From contig CAMBFC010000006.1 of NCBI GenBank assembly GCA_945865905.1, positions 1-64,000 on the forward strand: a stretch of DNA of 64,000 nucleotides. Reading direction: 5' to 3'. A model generated the notes under the pieces. It did no database searches. It was given only the letters and a program-made list of their open reading frames with translations, and had not been told where the DNA came from. This DNA is from Rickettsia typhi. GTDB taxonomy: Bacteria > Pseudomonadota > Alphaproteobacteria > Rickettsiales > UBA1997. The translations under genes were made by a program, and so were the position numbers. Of the stretch, positions 38,547 to 47,029 are shown in pieces. Position 1 is the stretch's first letter, and the number at the start of each line of letters is the position of its first letter.

Positions 38547-39458
38547 ATGAAACAAAAATTCGGTATTATTTCTCTCGTTGGCGCGCCAAATGCAGGAAAA
38601 TCAACACTTACCAACACGCTGCTTGGGCAAAAAATTTCTATCGTTTCGCCAAAAGTTCAAACTACTCGCAATGTGATTAAGGCGATTTTGGTGGAAGGCG
38701 ATACCCAATTGGTGTTGCTTGATACACCCGGTGTTTTTCTGCCTCGCTCCGATAAAATTCTTGAACGCCTTATCGTAAAATCAGCATGGCAAGGCATTCG
38801 TGATTCTCATTTTGTATGTTTTTTAATTGATGCAGAACGCGGCTTGGATGAAGAAAATCAACGCATTATCAAAGAGTTGAAAAAAAATGATTTCAAGCCA
38901 ACAATCATCATTAATAAAGTTGATTTAGTAAAAAAATCTCGCTTACTAGAAATTGTTGCAGGGCTAATTCAAATTGGCCTAGATGAAATCTTTATGATCT
39001 CTGCAACCACTGGTGATGGCCTTCCAGAGCTTAAAGAATTTATGCTAAAAAAATGTGCTGATGGCCCGTGGCAATATGATGAAGATAACATCACTGATGC
39101 GCCAATGCGAGCAATCGCTAGCGAAATCACCCGCGAAAAATTATTCATGCATCTCCACGAAGAATTACCTTACTCTCTTACGGTTAAAACCGATGATTAT
39201 AAAATTGCTGAAAATGGCACTATAACAATTCATCAAACAATTTTTGTTTTAAAAGAGAGTCAAAAGGGCATCATTCTAGGGCGCAATGGCGGCTTGATAA
39301 AAGAAGTTGGCATGGAATCCCGCAAAGAAATTGGCGAAATTGCTGGCGCTAAAGTAAATTTATTTTTGTTTATTAAAGTTAAAAAAGATTGGATGCAAGA
39401 TCTTGAAAGCTATGAAATGAATGATTTAAGTAAGTTGCCACAAAAAAAGAAAAAATAA
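38547..39458 (+). CDS. era: GTPase Era
   Basis: SLVGAPNAGKSTLTNTLLGQKISIVSPKVQTTRN, LLDTPGV, KH domain IILGRNGGLIKEVG. Confidence 0.96.
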   Translation: MKQKFGIISLVGAPNAGKSTLTNTLLGQKISIVSPKVQTTRNVIKAILVEGDTQLVLLDTPGVFLPRSDKILERLIVKSAWQGIRDSHFVCFLIDAERGLDEENQRIIKELKKNDFKPTIIINKVDLVKKSRLLEIVAGLIQIGLDEIFMISATTGDGLPELKEFMLKKCADGPWQYDEDNITDAPMRAIASEITREKLFMHLHEELPYSLTVKTDDYKIAENGTITIHQTIFVLKESQKGIILGRNGGLIKEVGMESRKEIGEIAGAKVNLFLFIKVKKDWMQDLESYEMNDLSKLPQKKKK

Positions 39459-39484
39459 TCACGATCAACTAAATTAGAATAAAA

Positions 39485-40210
39485 ATGGTTTCAACAATTG
39501 ACGAAGCAGAAGTAAAAAAATTCTCCGACATAGCAGATGAATGGTGGAGCGAAACTGGCAAATTTAAGCCTTTGCACAAGTTTAATCCGATTCGAATTTC
39601 TTATATTCGTCAAAAAATTGTTACACATTTTTCTCGCGATGAAAAATCTACAACTGCTTTAAATGGATTAAAAATAATTGATATTGGTTGCGGTGGCGGA
39701 TTAATTGCTGAGCCATTTGCCCGCATGGGCGCTGTCGTTACAGCAATTGATGCTTCAGAAAAAAATATTGCAGTTGCAAAAATTCATGCAGAAAAATCTG
39801 GATTAAAAATTGATTATCGTGCTGCTGAAGCAAATCAAATTAGCGAAAAATTTGATGTGGTATTTGCCCTTGAAATTATTGAGCATGTGGCTGATGTTGC
39901 TCAATTTGTAGAAGATTGCGCATCTTTACTTAAAGATAATGGAATATTATTTATCGCCACTTTAAATCGCACTTTAAAATCTTTTGTTTTAGCAAAAGTT
40001 GGCGCCGAATATGTTTTGCGCTGGTTGCCAATCGGCACTCATGATTGGAATAAATTTTTAAAACCATCAGAAATTACGAATTTTGCAAATGGCTTTAGCC
40101 TTGATTTGCAAGGACTTTCTGGCTTTAGCTATAACATTTTAAAAGATGAATGGAAAATTAATGCGCAAGATTTAGATGTGAATTATATTGCCATTTTTTT
40201 AAAAAAATAA
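39485..40210 (+). CDS. ubiG: Ubiquinone biosynthesis O-methyltransferase UbiG
   Basis: EWWSETGKFKPLHKFNPIRISYIR, IDIGCGGGLIAEPFARMGA. Confidence 0.93.
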   Translation: MVSTIDEAEVKKFSDIADEWWSETGKFKPLHKFNPIRISYIRQKIVTHFSRDEKSTTALNGLKIIDIGCGGGLIAEPFARMGAVVTAIDASEKNIAVAKIHAEKSGLKIDYRAAEANQISEKFDVVFALEIIEHVADVAQFVEDCASLLKDNGILFIATLNRTLKSFVLAKVGAEYVLRWLPIGTHDWNKFLKPSEITNFANGFSLDLQGLSGFSYNILKDEWKINAQDLDVNYIAIFLKK

Positions 40211-40257
40211 CTCTTGAATCCTATTTTGTTTTTTATTGTATTAAGCTAAATACTAAA

Positions 40258-40863
40258 TCAACTTCCGCAATCAAAAGAATCTTGTCCGGCTAACACCGCA
40301 ACAATTGTTGGCGCTCCAAACATAGCCGCAATACCCATTGCAACTCCAATCATAAGGCCCCAAGAAACCCTTCCGGTAAAAAATCCAATGCCAAGTGAAA
40401 TAATTGCAAAAGCCGCAAAAGTCTTACCAGCGTTGCCAGTTACAAGCCTCATAGCGCTACACATAGTTGAAGAAAGAGCGTTATTATTAGCGTTATAAGA
40501 GCCGTTTTGCGAAGATGAATTATCTGCATTGGATGACGATCCTTCTGATGATGTCGTGGCTTTTTGTGGTAACGGTGCTGGAGGATTTTGTACCGAATTG
40601 TCTATAATTTGAAATTCACATATTTTATAAAAGCCATATACTGGATCACCAAAAACCTCATTGTTGCAATTCACTGAATCGGTATAAGTGCCTTGGCTAT
40701 AAACTCCATCTATACCATAACGAACATAGGCAGTTCCATTAAAATTACAAACCCCATTTTCACCAGCACAATAAGTCCATTCATCATTCGCTGCCAAAGA
40801 AATATTAAAGCAAAAAGATGATAAAATAAATAATAAGGTAAATAGTAGGTTTTTTATATTCAT
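40258..40863 (-). CDS. VirB2/TrbC-like pilin with N-terminal cysteine-rich extracellular domain
   Basis: C-terminal LVTGNAGKTFAAFAIISLGIGFFTGRVSWGLMIGVAMGIAAMFGAPTIVAVLAG; N-terminal WTYCAGENGVCNFNGTAYVRYG...CNNEVFGDPVYGFYKIC. Confidence 0.7.
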   Translation of the reverse strand: MNIKNLLFTLLFILSSFCFNISLAANDEWTYCAGENGVCNFNGTAYVRYGIDGVYSQGTYTDSVNCNNEVFGDPVYGFYKICEFQIIDNSVQNPPAPLPQKATTSSEGSSSNADNSSSQNGSYNANNNALSSTMCSAMRLVTGNAGKTFAAFAIISLGIGFFTGRVSWGLMIGVAMGIAAMFGAPTIVAVLAGQDSFDCGS

Positions 40864-41059
40864 ATTATATCGAATGGCGTGTCAAATATTTTTAAAATAC
40901 CGCAATCCTTATACTTGTTAAAATTAAAAACTCGTCTATAAACTAAAAATAAAAACGCGTGAATCATATATTGCGCTATTTTCATGCAACCTATTTTTAA
41001 GCAACATTGAAAATAATATTATCTTGAAATATTTAGATGAAAATTATCAATATTTTTAA

Positions 41060-42406
41060 TTAAAATTTGGTTTCTTCAACGCGCAAAAACTTCACTTCTT
41101 TTACTAAATTTTTATCAAGATTTTTTAACAAATTAACTAGCATTTTTTCTTGAATATCAAAAGTTAATAGAGCGCATATAATCTCATCATTTTCAACTTC
41201 AATTGACTCAGATTTTCTTTGAAAAAAACTTTTATTTTCTGATTCTAAATTTTCAGATTTGACGAAATTTTTCTTCTCTGAAAAATAAGATTTTTCAACT
41301 TTAATTTCTTTTAAAAATTTTGGATCCAATTTTTGTTCTTGTGCCAATTTTTTATCCAAAACCAATTTAATAAAATAACGCCCCAATCTATCTTCAATCT
41401 TAGAAACCAAAGGCTCTACAATATCAAAACTTTTTACACCAAAGATAAAATTATGACGATCATTTGCTATGTCAATTAAATCTGCAACTATTGCAGAAGC
41501 AGTTGGAATGCCGCCAGCACCACTTCCAACCACAAAACTATTTCCAGAATTTGAAGATTTTGTTAAAATTGCATTAAAAGATTCATCAACATTAGCAATT
41601 TTTTCTAATGCGCAGACTAGCGCTGGATAAACAGCTTTAAAGGCTCCACCATTTTTATAAACTGCTATTAATTTTATTTTATAGCCCAATTCATCAGCCA
41701 AACAAATATCATCAATAGTAATTTCTGAAATTCCTTCAACAAAAAGATTATAAAAATCTGGCTTAGATCCTGAAGCGATTGCGGATAATATTGTTAATTT
41801 ATGCGCAGTGTCAATTCCTTCAATATCAAAAGTTGGATCAGATTCTGCATATCCCAAGGCTTGCGCCTGTTGAAGCGCCGAAGCAAAATCAACATTTTCA
41901 TTTTTCATTTTTGTCAAAATGTAATTGCAGGTGCCATTTAAAATTGCGTAGAAATCCTTGATTTTATTGGCCGCAAGAGATTCTTTAAAAATTTTAATCA
42001 TTGGGGTTGCTCCACCAACTCCAGCTTCAAAATAAATATGAGATTGATGCTTTTCCGCTAAATCAGAGAGCTCAACGCCTCTTGTTGCAATTAAAGCTTT
42101 ATTCGCAGTAACAAACTTTTTGCCATTTTTAAGCGCCGCCTCACAAACCTCGCGAGCAATGCCCTCTCCGCCAACAACCTCAACCACTACATCAATTGTT
42201 GGATCATTCGCCAAATCAAGCGCATTGGCATAAAATTTTACTTTATTTTCATCAATAAAATCTTTTTTGCCGCGAGCCGAAACCGCAACAAGCTCAAGCT
42301 CATTTAGAGTTTTTGCATCAATAATTTTTTTATCTTTGATTAGAATTTCATAGACTGATTTGCCCACAACCCCAAGACCAACAAGGCCAATTTTTATTTT
42401 TTTCAT
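41060..42406 (-). CDS. hom: Homoserine dehydrogenase
   Basis: KIGLVGLGVVGKSVYEIL, VTANKALIATRG, ILNGTCNYILTKM, YAESDPTFDIEGIDTAHKLTILS. Confidence 0.94.
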   Translation of the reverse strand: MKKIKIGLVGLGVVGKSVYEILIKDKKIIDAKTLNELELVAVSARGKKDFIDENKVKFYANALDLANDPTIDVVVEVVGGEGIAREVCEAALKNGKKFVTANKALIATRGVELSDLAEKHQSHIYFEAGVGGATPMIKIFKESLAANKIKDFYAILNGTCNYILTKMKNENVDFASALQQAQALGYAESDPTFDIEGIDTAHKLTILSAIASGSKPDFYNLFVEGISEITIDDICLADELGYKIKLIAVYKNGGAFKAVYPALVCALEKIANVDESFNAILTKSSNSGNSFVVGSGAGGIPTASAIVADLIDIANDRHNFIFGVKSFDIVEPLVSKIEDRLGRYFIKLVLDKKLAQEQKLDPKFLKEIKVEKSYFSEKKNFVKSENLESENKSFFQRKSESIEVENDEIICALLTFDIQEKMLVNLLKNLDKNLVKEVKFLRVEETKF

Positions 42407-42624
42407 TTTATTATTTAATTTTTTTTAGACAGCTAGAGTGAAAGGGGCAAAGCGCCCAAGAGAAATTATGTGCGCGTCGAGCGCATCGTCATGCAGCAAA
42501 ATGTGGTTATTTGGGCAATAAAAATGCTCATCAATAGTTGTTTTGTTTAAGTCAGCACTTGGTTTTACAGTTTAAACGGTTTAATATCAAGAAATTAATA
42601 TTTTCTTTTAGAATAATTTCGCAC

Positions 42625-45600
42625 ATGTCAAAAAAATCTCATTATCCAGAACCGAGCCAGAACCTTGATTTTGCTGCTTTAGAGCAAGATGTTTTAAAAT
42701 TTTGGCAAGAAAATAAAATTTTTGAAAAATCAGTTGAGATTAGAAATTTTGCTCACGATGAAGAAGATAATGTCTCTCCCGTTAAAGAGCCGTGCGCCTT
42801 GAAGGATCACGCTGGTTGTCGCCATGATCATGTTGCACAAAAACACGAATTCGTTTTTTATGATGGCCCTCCTTTTGCCAATGGCCTTCCGCACTACGGC
42901 CACTTGCTTACAGGCTTTATCAAGGATATTTTTGCGCGCTATCAAACCATGAAGGGCCACAAAGTTGAACGCCGTTTTGGTTGGGATACTCATGGCTTGC
43001 CGGTAGAAATGGAAACCGAGAAGGAGCTTACAGCCAAAGAGGGTCGCGCGATTTCTGGGCAAATTGCAATTCAAGAATATGGCATTGAAAAATTTAACGC
43101 CGCCTGTGAAAAATCGGTGATGAAATATGCTGATGAATGGAAAAATTATGTTGGTCGCCAAGGCCGCTGGGTTGATTTTGATCATGGTTATAAAACCATG
43201 GATATCAATTATATGGAATCGGTGATTTGGGCCTTTAAGAGCTTGTTTGATAAGGGTTTGTTGTATGAAGATTTTCGGGTGATGCCTTATTCTTGGGCTT
43301 GTCAGACGCCGGTTTCTAATTTTGAGACGCGGATGGATAATGCCTACAGACAGAAGGCGAGCAAGGCGGTGACTGTGGCGTTTGAACTTAATGATGTTGC
43401 TGCAAATAAAATAAAATCATATATTTCAGAATCAGAACTTCCAAATGCAAAAGTAAAAATTGTCGCTTGGACTACAACCCCATGGACCCTACCCTCAAAC
43501 CTTGCTTTAGCAGTAAAAAATGATATTAATTATGTCGTAGTAAAATCAGGCGATAATATTTTTATTTTAGCGGAAAATTTGGTTGAAAAATTTTCTAAAG
43601 ATTTAAATTTAGAAAAAGATTCAGATAAAGCCAAAATTTTTAAAACTTTCAAGGGTGATTATTTAATTAACACAAATTATAAACCACTTTTTCCATATTT
43701 CACCAAGCACGAAAAAATTGCCCATAACCCTTGCGCTTTCAAAATTTTGCACGGCGATTTTGTCACCACCGAAGACGGAACCGGCATCGTCCACATCGCG
43801 CCGGGCTTTGGTGAAGATGACCAAATGCTTTCAAAAGCCAACGGAATTCCTACTCTCTGCCCCGTCGATGAAGGTGGAAAATTCACCTCAGAAATTTTCG
43901 ACATAAAATTCCCTGATGGCTTACAAGCCTTATCCCTCAAGGGTCGCAACGTTTTAGGATATGATGATAATCGCCAACCCAATAAAGAACACGATGTGAA
44001 TGACGATATCATAAAGTACCTCAAAGCTACAGGCGCGTGGATTAAAACCGAACAACATCTCCACAATTATCCACATTGCTGGCGCACTGATACCCCGCTA
44101 ATCTATCGCGCTGTAAGCTCGTGGTATGTTGAAGTTACAAAAATTCGCGATCGCATGGTTGAGTTAAACTCTGGTAAACCAGTTTTTAACCAAGCAAAAC
44201 TTCCACTCACCCTAACCACGCCACGCCTACGCGCTGAACTTGCTGGCGAAAAACATTTTGATAAATTACAAGAAATTTTCTCTGATGAAGAAAGCAGAAA
44301 ATATTTTTATTTTTCTAGCACGCCAATTTATGATAAACATCATACTCATTATGCAATAAAATGCTGGGAAGAGCGCTTAGAAAAAGGCTTGCCGCGTTTT
44401 GCATTTTTTGATAAAAATAATAATTTTATCGCAATTGCTGGTTTTGCTTTTTACAATCCTAATTGTGAAAATTTTGAAAATGGGCGCGTAGAAATTTCTT
44501 ATCAAGTTGATAAAGCCTTCTGGAATCAAGGCTTTGCAACTGAAATTACGCAAGCTTTGATTGATTATGCTTTTAAATATTATCCAATTGATATGGTTGT
44601 TTCGGCAACTGTTAGCGATAATATTGCTTCACAAAAAGTATTAGAAAAATGTGGCTATAAGCTAGCGCGCAAAAGCAAAAATTCTTATCCCAAAGGCGAT
44701 CACGGCACTGATTATGAAGAATATTATTATGAATTAAAAAGGCCCAAAGCAGGAATCAACTGGATTCCTGACCATATCAAAGATGGACAATTTGGCAAAT
44801 GGCTTGAAGGGGCTCGCGATTGGTCAATCACACGCAACCGTTTCTGGGGCTGCCCTGTGCCTGTTTGGAGAAGCAAAACTGGCAAAATAAAAGTCTTTGG
44901 ATCGCTTGCAGAAATTGAAAAAGCTAGCGGCAAAAAAGTTACAAATTTACATCGCCCTTTTATTGATGAAATTATTTTTGAAGAAAATGGCGAAGAATAT
45001 AAACGCGTCACCGATGTGCTAGATTGCTGGTTTGAAAGCGGTTCTATGCCTTATGCGCAGGTTCATTATCCGTTCGAAAATAAAGAATGGTTTGAGCAAA
45101 ATTTTCCTGCTGATTTTATCACTGAATATGTTGCGCAAACTCGCGGCTGGTTTTATACGCTGATGGTTTTATCAACCGCTTTATTTGATCGAGCGCCATT
45201 TAAAAATGTAATTTGCCACGGCACAATTCTTGATGAAAATTCGCAAAAATTATCGAAGCGTCTTAAAAATTATGCCGATCCGTTAGAAGTTTTTTCTAGC
45301 GTAGGATCAGATGCCATGCGCTTTTACATGATTTCTCAACCAGTAATGCGTGGACAAGAATTGCGTATCGATAAAGAAGGCAAAGCATTTCATGATACCT
45401 TGCGTTTAGCAATCAAGCCGATGATTAATGCTTATAATTTTTTCTGTCTTTATGCAAATTCTGATGGAATTAAAGCACAGAGAGTTGAATATCATCGCAA
45501 CTTTAATAACACGCTAGATCGATATATTTTATCAAAGCTGAAGGCTACAACCACAAGCATTGATGAAGCGATGAAAAATTATGATACCGTTGCTGCTTGC

Positions 45601-45804
45601 GAAGAATTCAGTCAATTTTTTGAAGCATTAAATAATTGGTATATCAGAAGAAGTCGTCAGCGTTTTTGGAAAAGTGAAGTAGATCAAGATAAGCAAGATG
45701 CGTATGATGTGCTATATAGCGTGTTGCTGACAATGTGCGAAGCAAGCGCGCCACTATTGCCATTTACAACAGAATTTGTTTGGAGCGGGTTGACTCAAAT
45801 ATAA
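42625..45804 (+). CDS. ileS: Isoleucyl-tRNA synthetase with in-frame internal GNAT domain and shortened C-terminus (start trimmed from ORF start 42538)
   Basis: PFANGLPHYGHLLTGFIKD (HIGH), TTTPWTLPSN, LSKRLKNYADP (KMSKS); GNAT domain within 44170-44754. Confidence 0.93.
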   Translation: MSKKSHYPEPSQNLDFAALEQDVLKFWQENKIFEKSVEIRNFAHDEEDNVSPVKEPCALKDHAGCRHDHVAQKHEFVFYDGPPFANGLPHYGHLLTGFIKDIFARYQTMKGHKVERRFGWDTHGLPVEMETEKELTAKEGRAISGQIAIQEYGIEKFNAACEKSVMKYADEWKNYVGRQGRWVDFDHGYKTMDINYMESVIWAFKSLFDKGLLYEDFRVMPYSWACQTPVSNFETRMDNAYRQKASKAVTVAFELNDVAANKIKSYISESELPNAKVKIVAWTTTPWTLPSNLALAVKNDINYVVVKSGDNIFILAENLVEKFSKDLNLEKDSDKAKIFKTFKGDYLINTNYKPLFPYFTKHEKIAHNPCAFKILHGDFVTTEDGTGIVHIAPGFGEDDQMLSKANGIPTLCPVDEGGKFTSEIFDIKFPDGLQALSLKGRNVLGYDDNRQPNKEHDVNDDIIKYLKATGAWIKTEQHLHNYPHCWRTDTPLIYRAVSSWYVEVTKIRDRMVELNSGKPVFNQAKLPLTLTTPRLRAELAGEKHFDKLQEIFSDEESRKYFYFSSTPIYDKHHTHYAIKCWEERLEKGLPRFAFFDKNNNFIAIAGFAFYNPNCENFENGRVEISYQVDKAFWNQGFATEITQALIDYAFKYYPIDMVVSATVSDNIASQKVLEKCGYKLARKSKNSYPKGDHGTDYEEYYYELKRPKAGINWIPDHIKDGQFGKWLEGARDWSITRNRFWGCPVPVWRSKTGKIKVFGSLAEIEKASGKKVTNLHRPFIDEIIFEENGEEYKRVTDVLDCWFESGSMPYAQVHYPFENKEWFEQNFPADFITEYVAQTRGWFYTLMVLSTALFDRAPFKNVICHGTILDENSQKLSKRLKNYADPLEVFSSVGSDAMRFYMISQPVMRGQELRIDKEGKAFHDTLRLAIKPMINAYNFFCLYANSDGIKAQRVEYHRNFNNTLDRYILSKLKATTTSIDEAMKNYDTVAACEEFSQFFEALNNWYIRRSRQRFWKSEVDQDKQDAYDVLYSVLLTMCEASAPLLPFTTEFVWSGLTQI
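44170..44754 (+). other. In-frame GNAT (RimJ/RimL-like) acetyltransferase domain insertion inside ileS
   Basis: LTTPRLRAELAG...GRVEISYQVDKAFWNQGFATEITQALIDYAF...VVSATVSDNIASQKVLEKCGYKLARK, flanked by IleS residues DRMVELN and INWIPDHIKDGQFGKWL. Confidence 0.9.
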
Positions 45805-46325
45805 TATTCAACCCAACCCTTCTCTGCTGCGGTAAGTTCTTTTGCCGTTTGAGCCACTACTGTTGCATTGCTGGCTAAATTATTAATCACAACTGCCGCT
45901 GGACCAATTTTAGCACCTTTTCCAATTACAATATTGCCAATAATTTTTGCACCAGAACCTATAATAACATCATCTTCAATTGTTGGATGGCGCTTGATAT
46001 TTTCCATAGTGCGGCCACCAAGAGTAACGCCGTGATACATTGTAACATTATTTCCGATAACCGCAGTCTCGCCAATTACAACTCCAAAACCGTGATCGAT
46101 AAAAAAGTTTTTGCCGATTTTTACTGCTGGATGAATTTCTATTCCAGTTAAAATTCTTGAAATATGGGCTATGAAGCGAGGTAAAACGGGGATCTTGAGA
46201 TTATATAAGAAATGCGCAATGCGATGTAAAAAAATTGCATGAACCCCCGGATAGCATAAAATAATTTCTAAATAACTTTTTGCTGATGGATCTTTCTTTT
46301 TTATATTATCTAAAAATTCTTTCAT
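45795..46325 (-). CDS. cysE: Serine O-acetyltransferase
   Basis: PGVHAIFLHRIAHFLY, IHPAVKIGKNFFIDHGFGVVIGETAVIGNNVTMYHGVTLGG. Confidence 0.94.
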   Translation of the reverse strand: MKEFLDNIKKKDPSAKSYLEIILCYPGVHAIFLHRIAHFLYNLKIPVLPRFIAHISRILTGIEIHPAVKIGKNFFIDHGFGVVIGETAVIGNNVTMYHGVTLGGRTMENIKRHPTIEDDVIIGSGAKIIGNIVIGKGAKIGPAAVVINNLASNATVVAQTAKELTAAEKGWVEYYI

Positions 46326-46365
46326 TTTAATTGTGATTTATTTTTTACTGACAGATCTTTTTATA

Positions 46366-46872
46366 TCATCTATCCGCTGTTATAATTAATTTAATAGCCT
46401 CTAGCGCCTCTATTATAGAGGATTTGCGAACTTCGTTTCTATCTCCGCTAAAATTAAACTTACGAACAATAATACGCTGCGGACATTTGCGATTCAAGAT
46501 CGAAATATAAACTAGACCAACTGGCTTTTCTAATGATCCTCCTTCAGGGCCAGCGATTCCAGTGATTGCAATGCTTATATCAGCGGTAGAATTCTTTATT
46601 ACACCTTGTGCCATGCTTACAGCCACCTCACCGCTTACTGCGCCATATTTATCTAGCAGTTCTTTTTTTACTTGCAGCATTTCGATTTTTGCTTGGTTTG
46701 AGTAAGTTATGAAGGCGCGATCAAAAACTTTTGATGAGCCCTCAATATCGGTGAATAGAGCGCTTAATAGGCCTCCTGTGCAGGATTCTGCTATGGCAAT
46801 TTTTAGGTTTTTTTGTTCTGCAGTTTTTAGAATTTCAGAGGCTTTGTTTTGTAAATTTTTTGTGAAAAACAT
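46366..46872 (-). CDS. CinA C-terminal domain / nicotinamide-nucleotide amidohydrolase
   Basis: KNLKIAIAESCTGGLLSALFTDIEGSSKVFDRAFITYSNQAK; ITGIAGPEGGS. Confidence 0.92.
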   Translation of the reverse strand: MFFTKNLQNKASEILKTAEQKNLKIAIAESCTGGLLSALFTDIEGSSKVFDRAFITYSNQAKIEMLQVKKELLDKYGAVSGEVAVSMAQGVIKNSTADISIAITGIAGPEGGSLEKPVGLVYISILNRKCPQRIIVRKFNFSGDRNEVRKSSIIEALEAIKLIITADR

Positions 46873-46919
46873 TTTTTTTGGTTTTTATATTTAGTTCTCG
46901 CGTGTTGAGTTCTCGGATT

Positions 46920-47006
46920 ACAGATAAATCAATTGCGGCAAGATAGTTTTATTTCGCGCGCAAGCACAGCTACATAAAACTATCTTGCCGCAATCGATTT
47001 ATCTGT
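46920..47006. repeat. Inverted repeat A, 32-bp arms (1 mismatch), 23-bp spacer
   Basis: acagataaatcaattgcggcaagatagtttta (46920-46951) / taaaactatcttgccgcaatcgatttatctgt (46975-47006). Confidence 0.95.
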
Positions 47007-47029
47007 CACGGGTTTTATTGTGAGGTAAT

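Noticed and set aside
41170-41340. Charged linker in Hom (EKKNFVKSENLESENKSFFQRKSESIEVEN) as an inserted palindromic element
   Set aside because: No inverted repeat structure detected; looks like a low-complexity linker before the ACT domain.
42730-43185. 151-aa antisense ORF inside ileS N-terminus
   Set aside because: Opposite conserved HIGH-region coding sequence; no recognisable domain.
43677-44066. 129-aa antisense ORF inside ileS
   Set aside because: Lies opposite strongly conserved IleS catalytic/editing sequence; composition is consistent with a chance antisense ORF.
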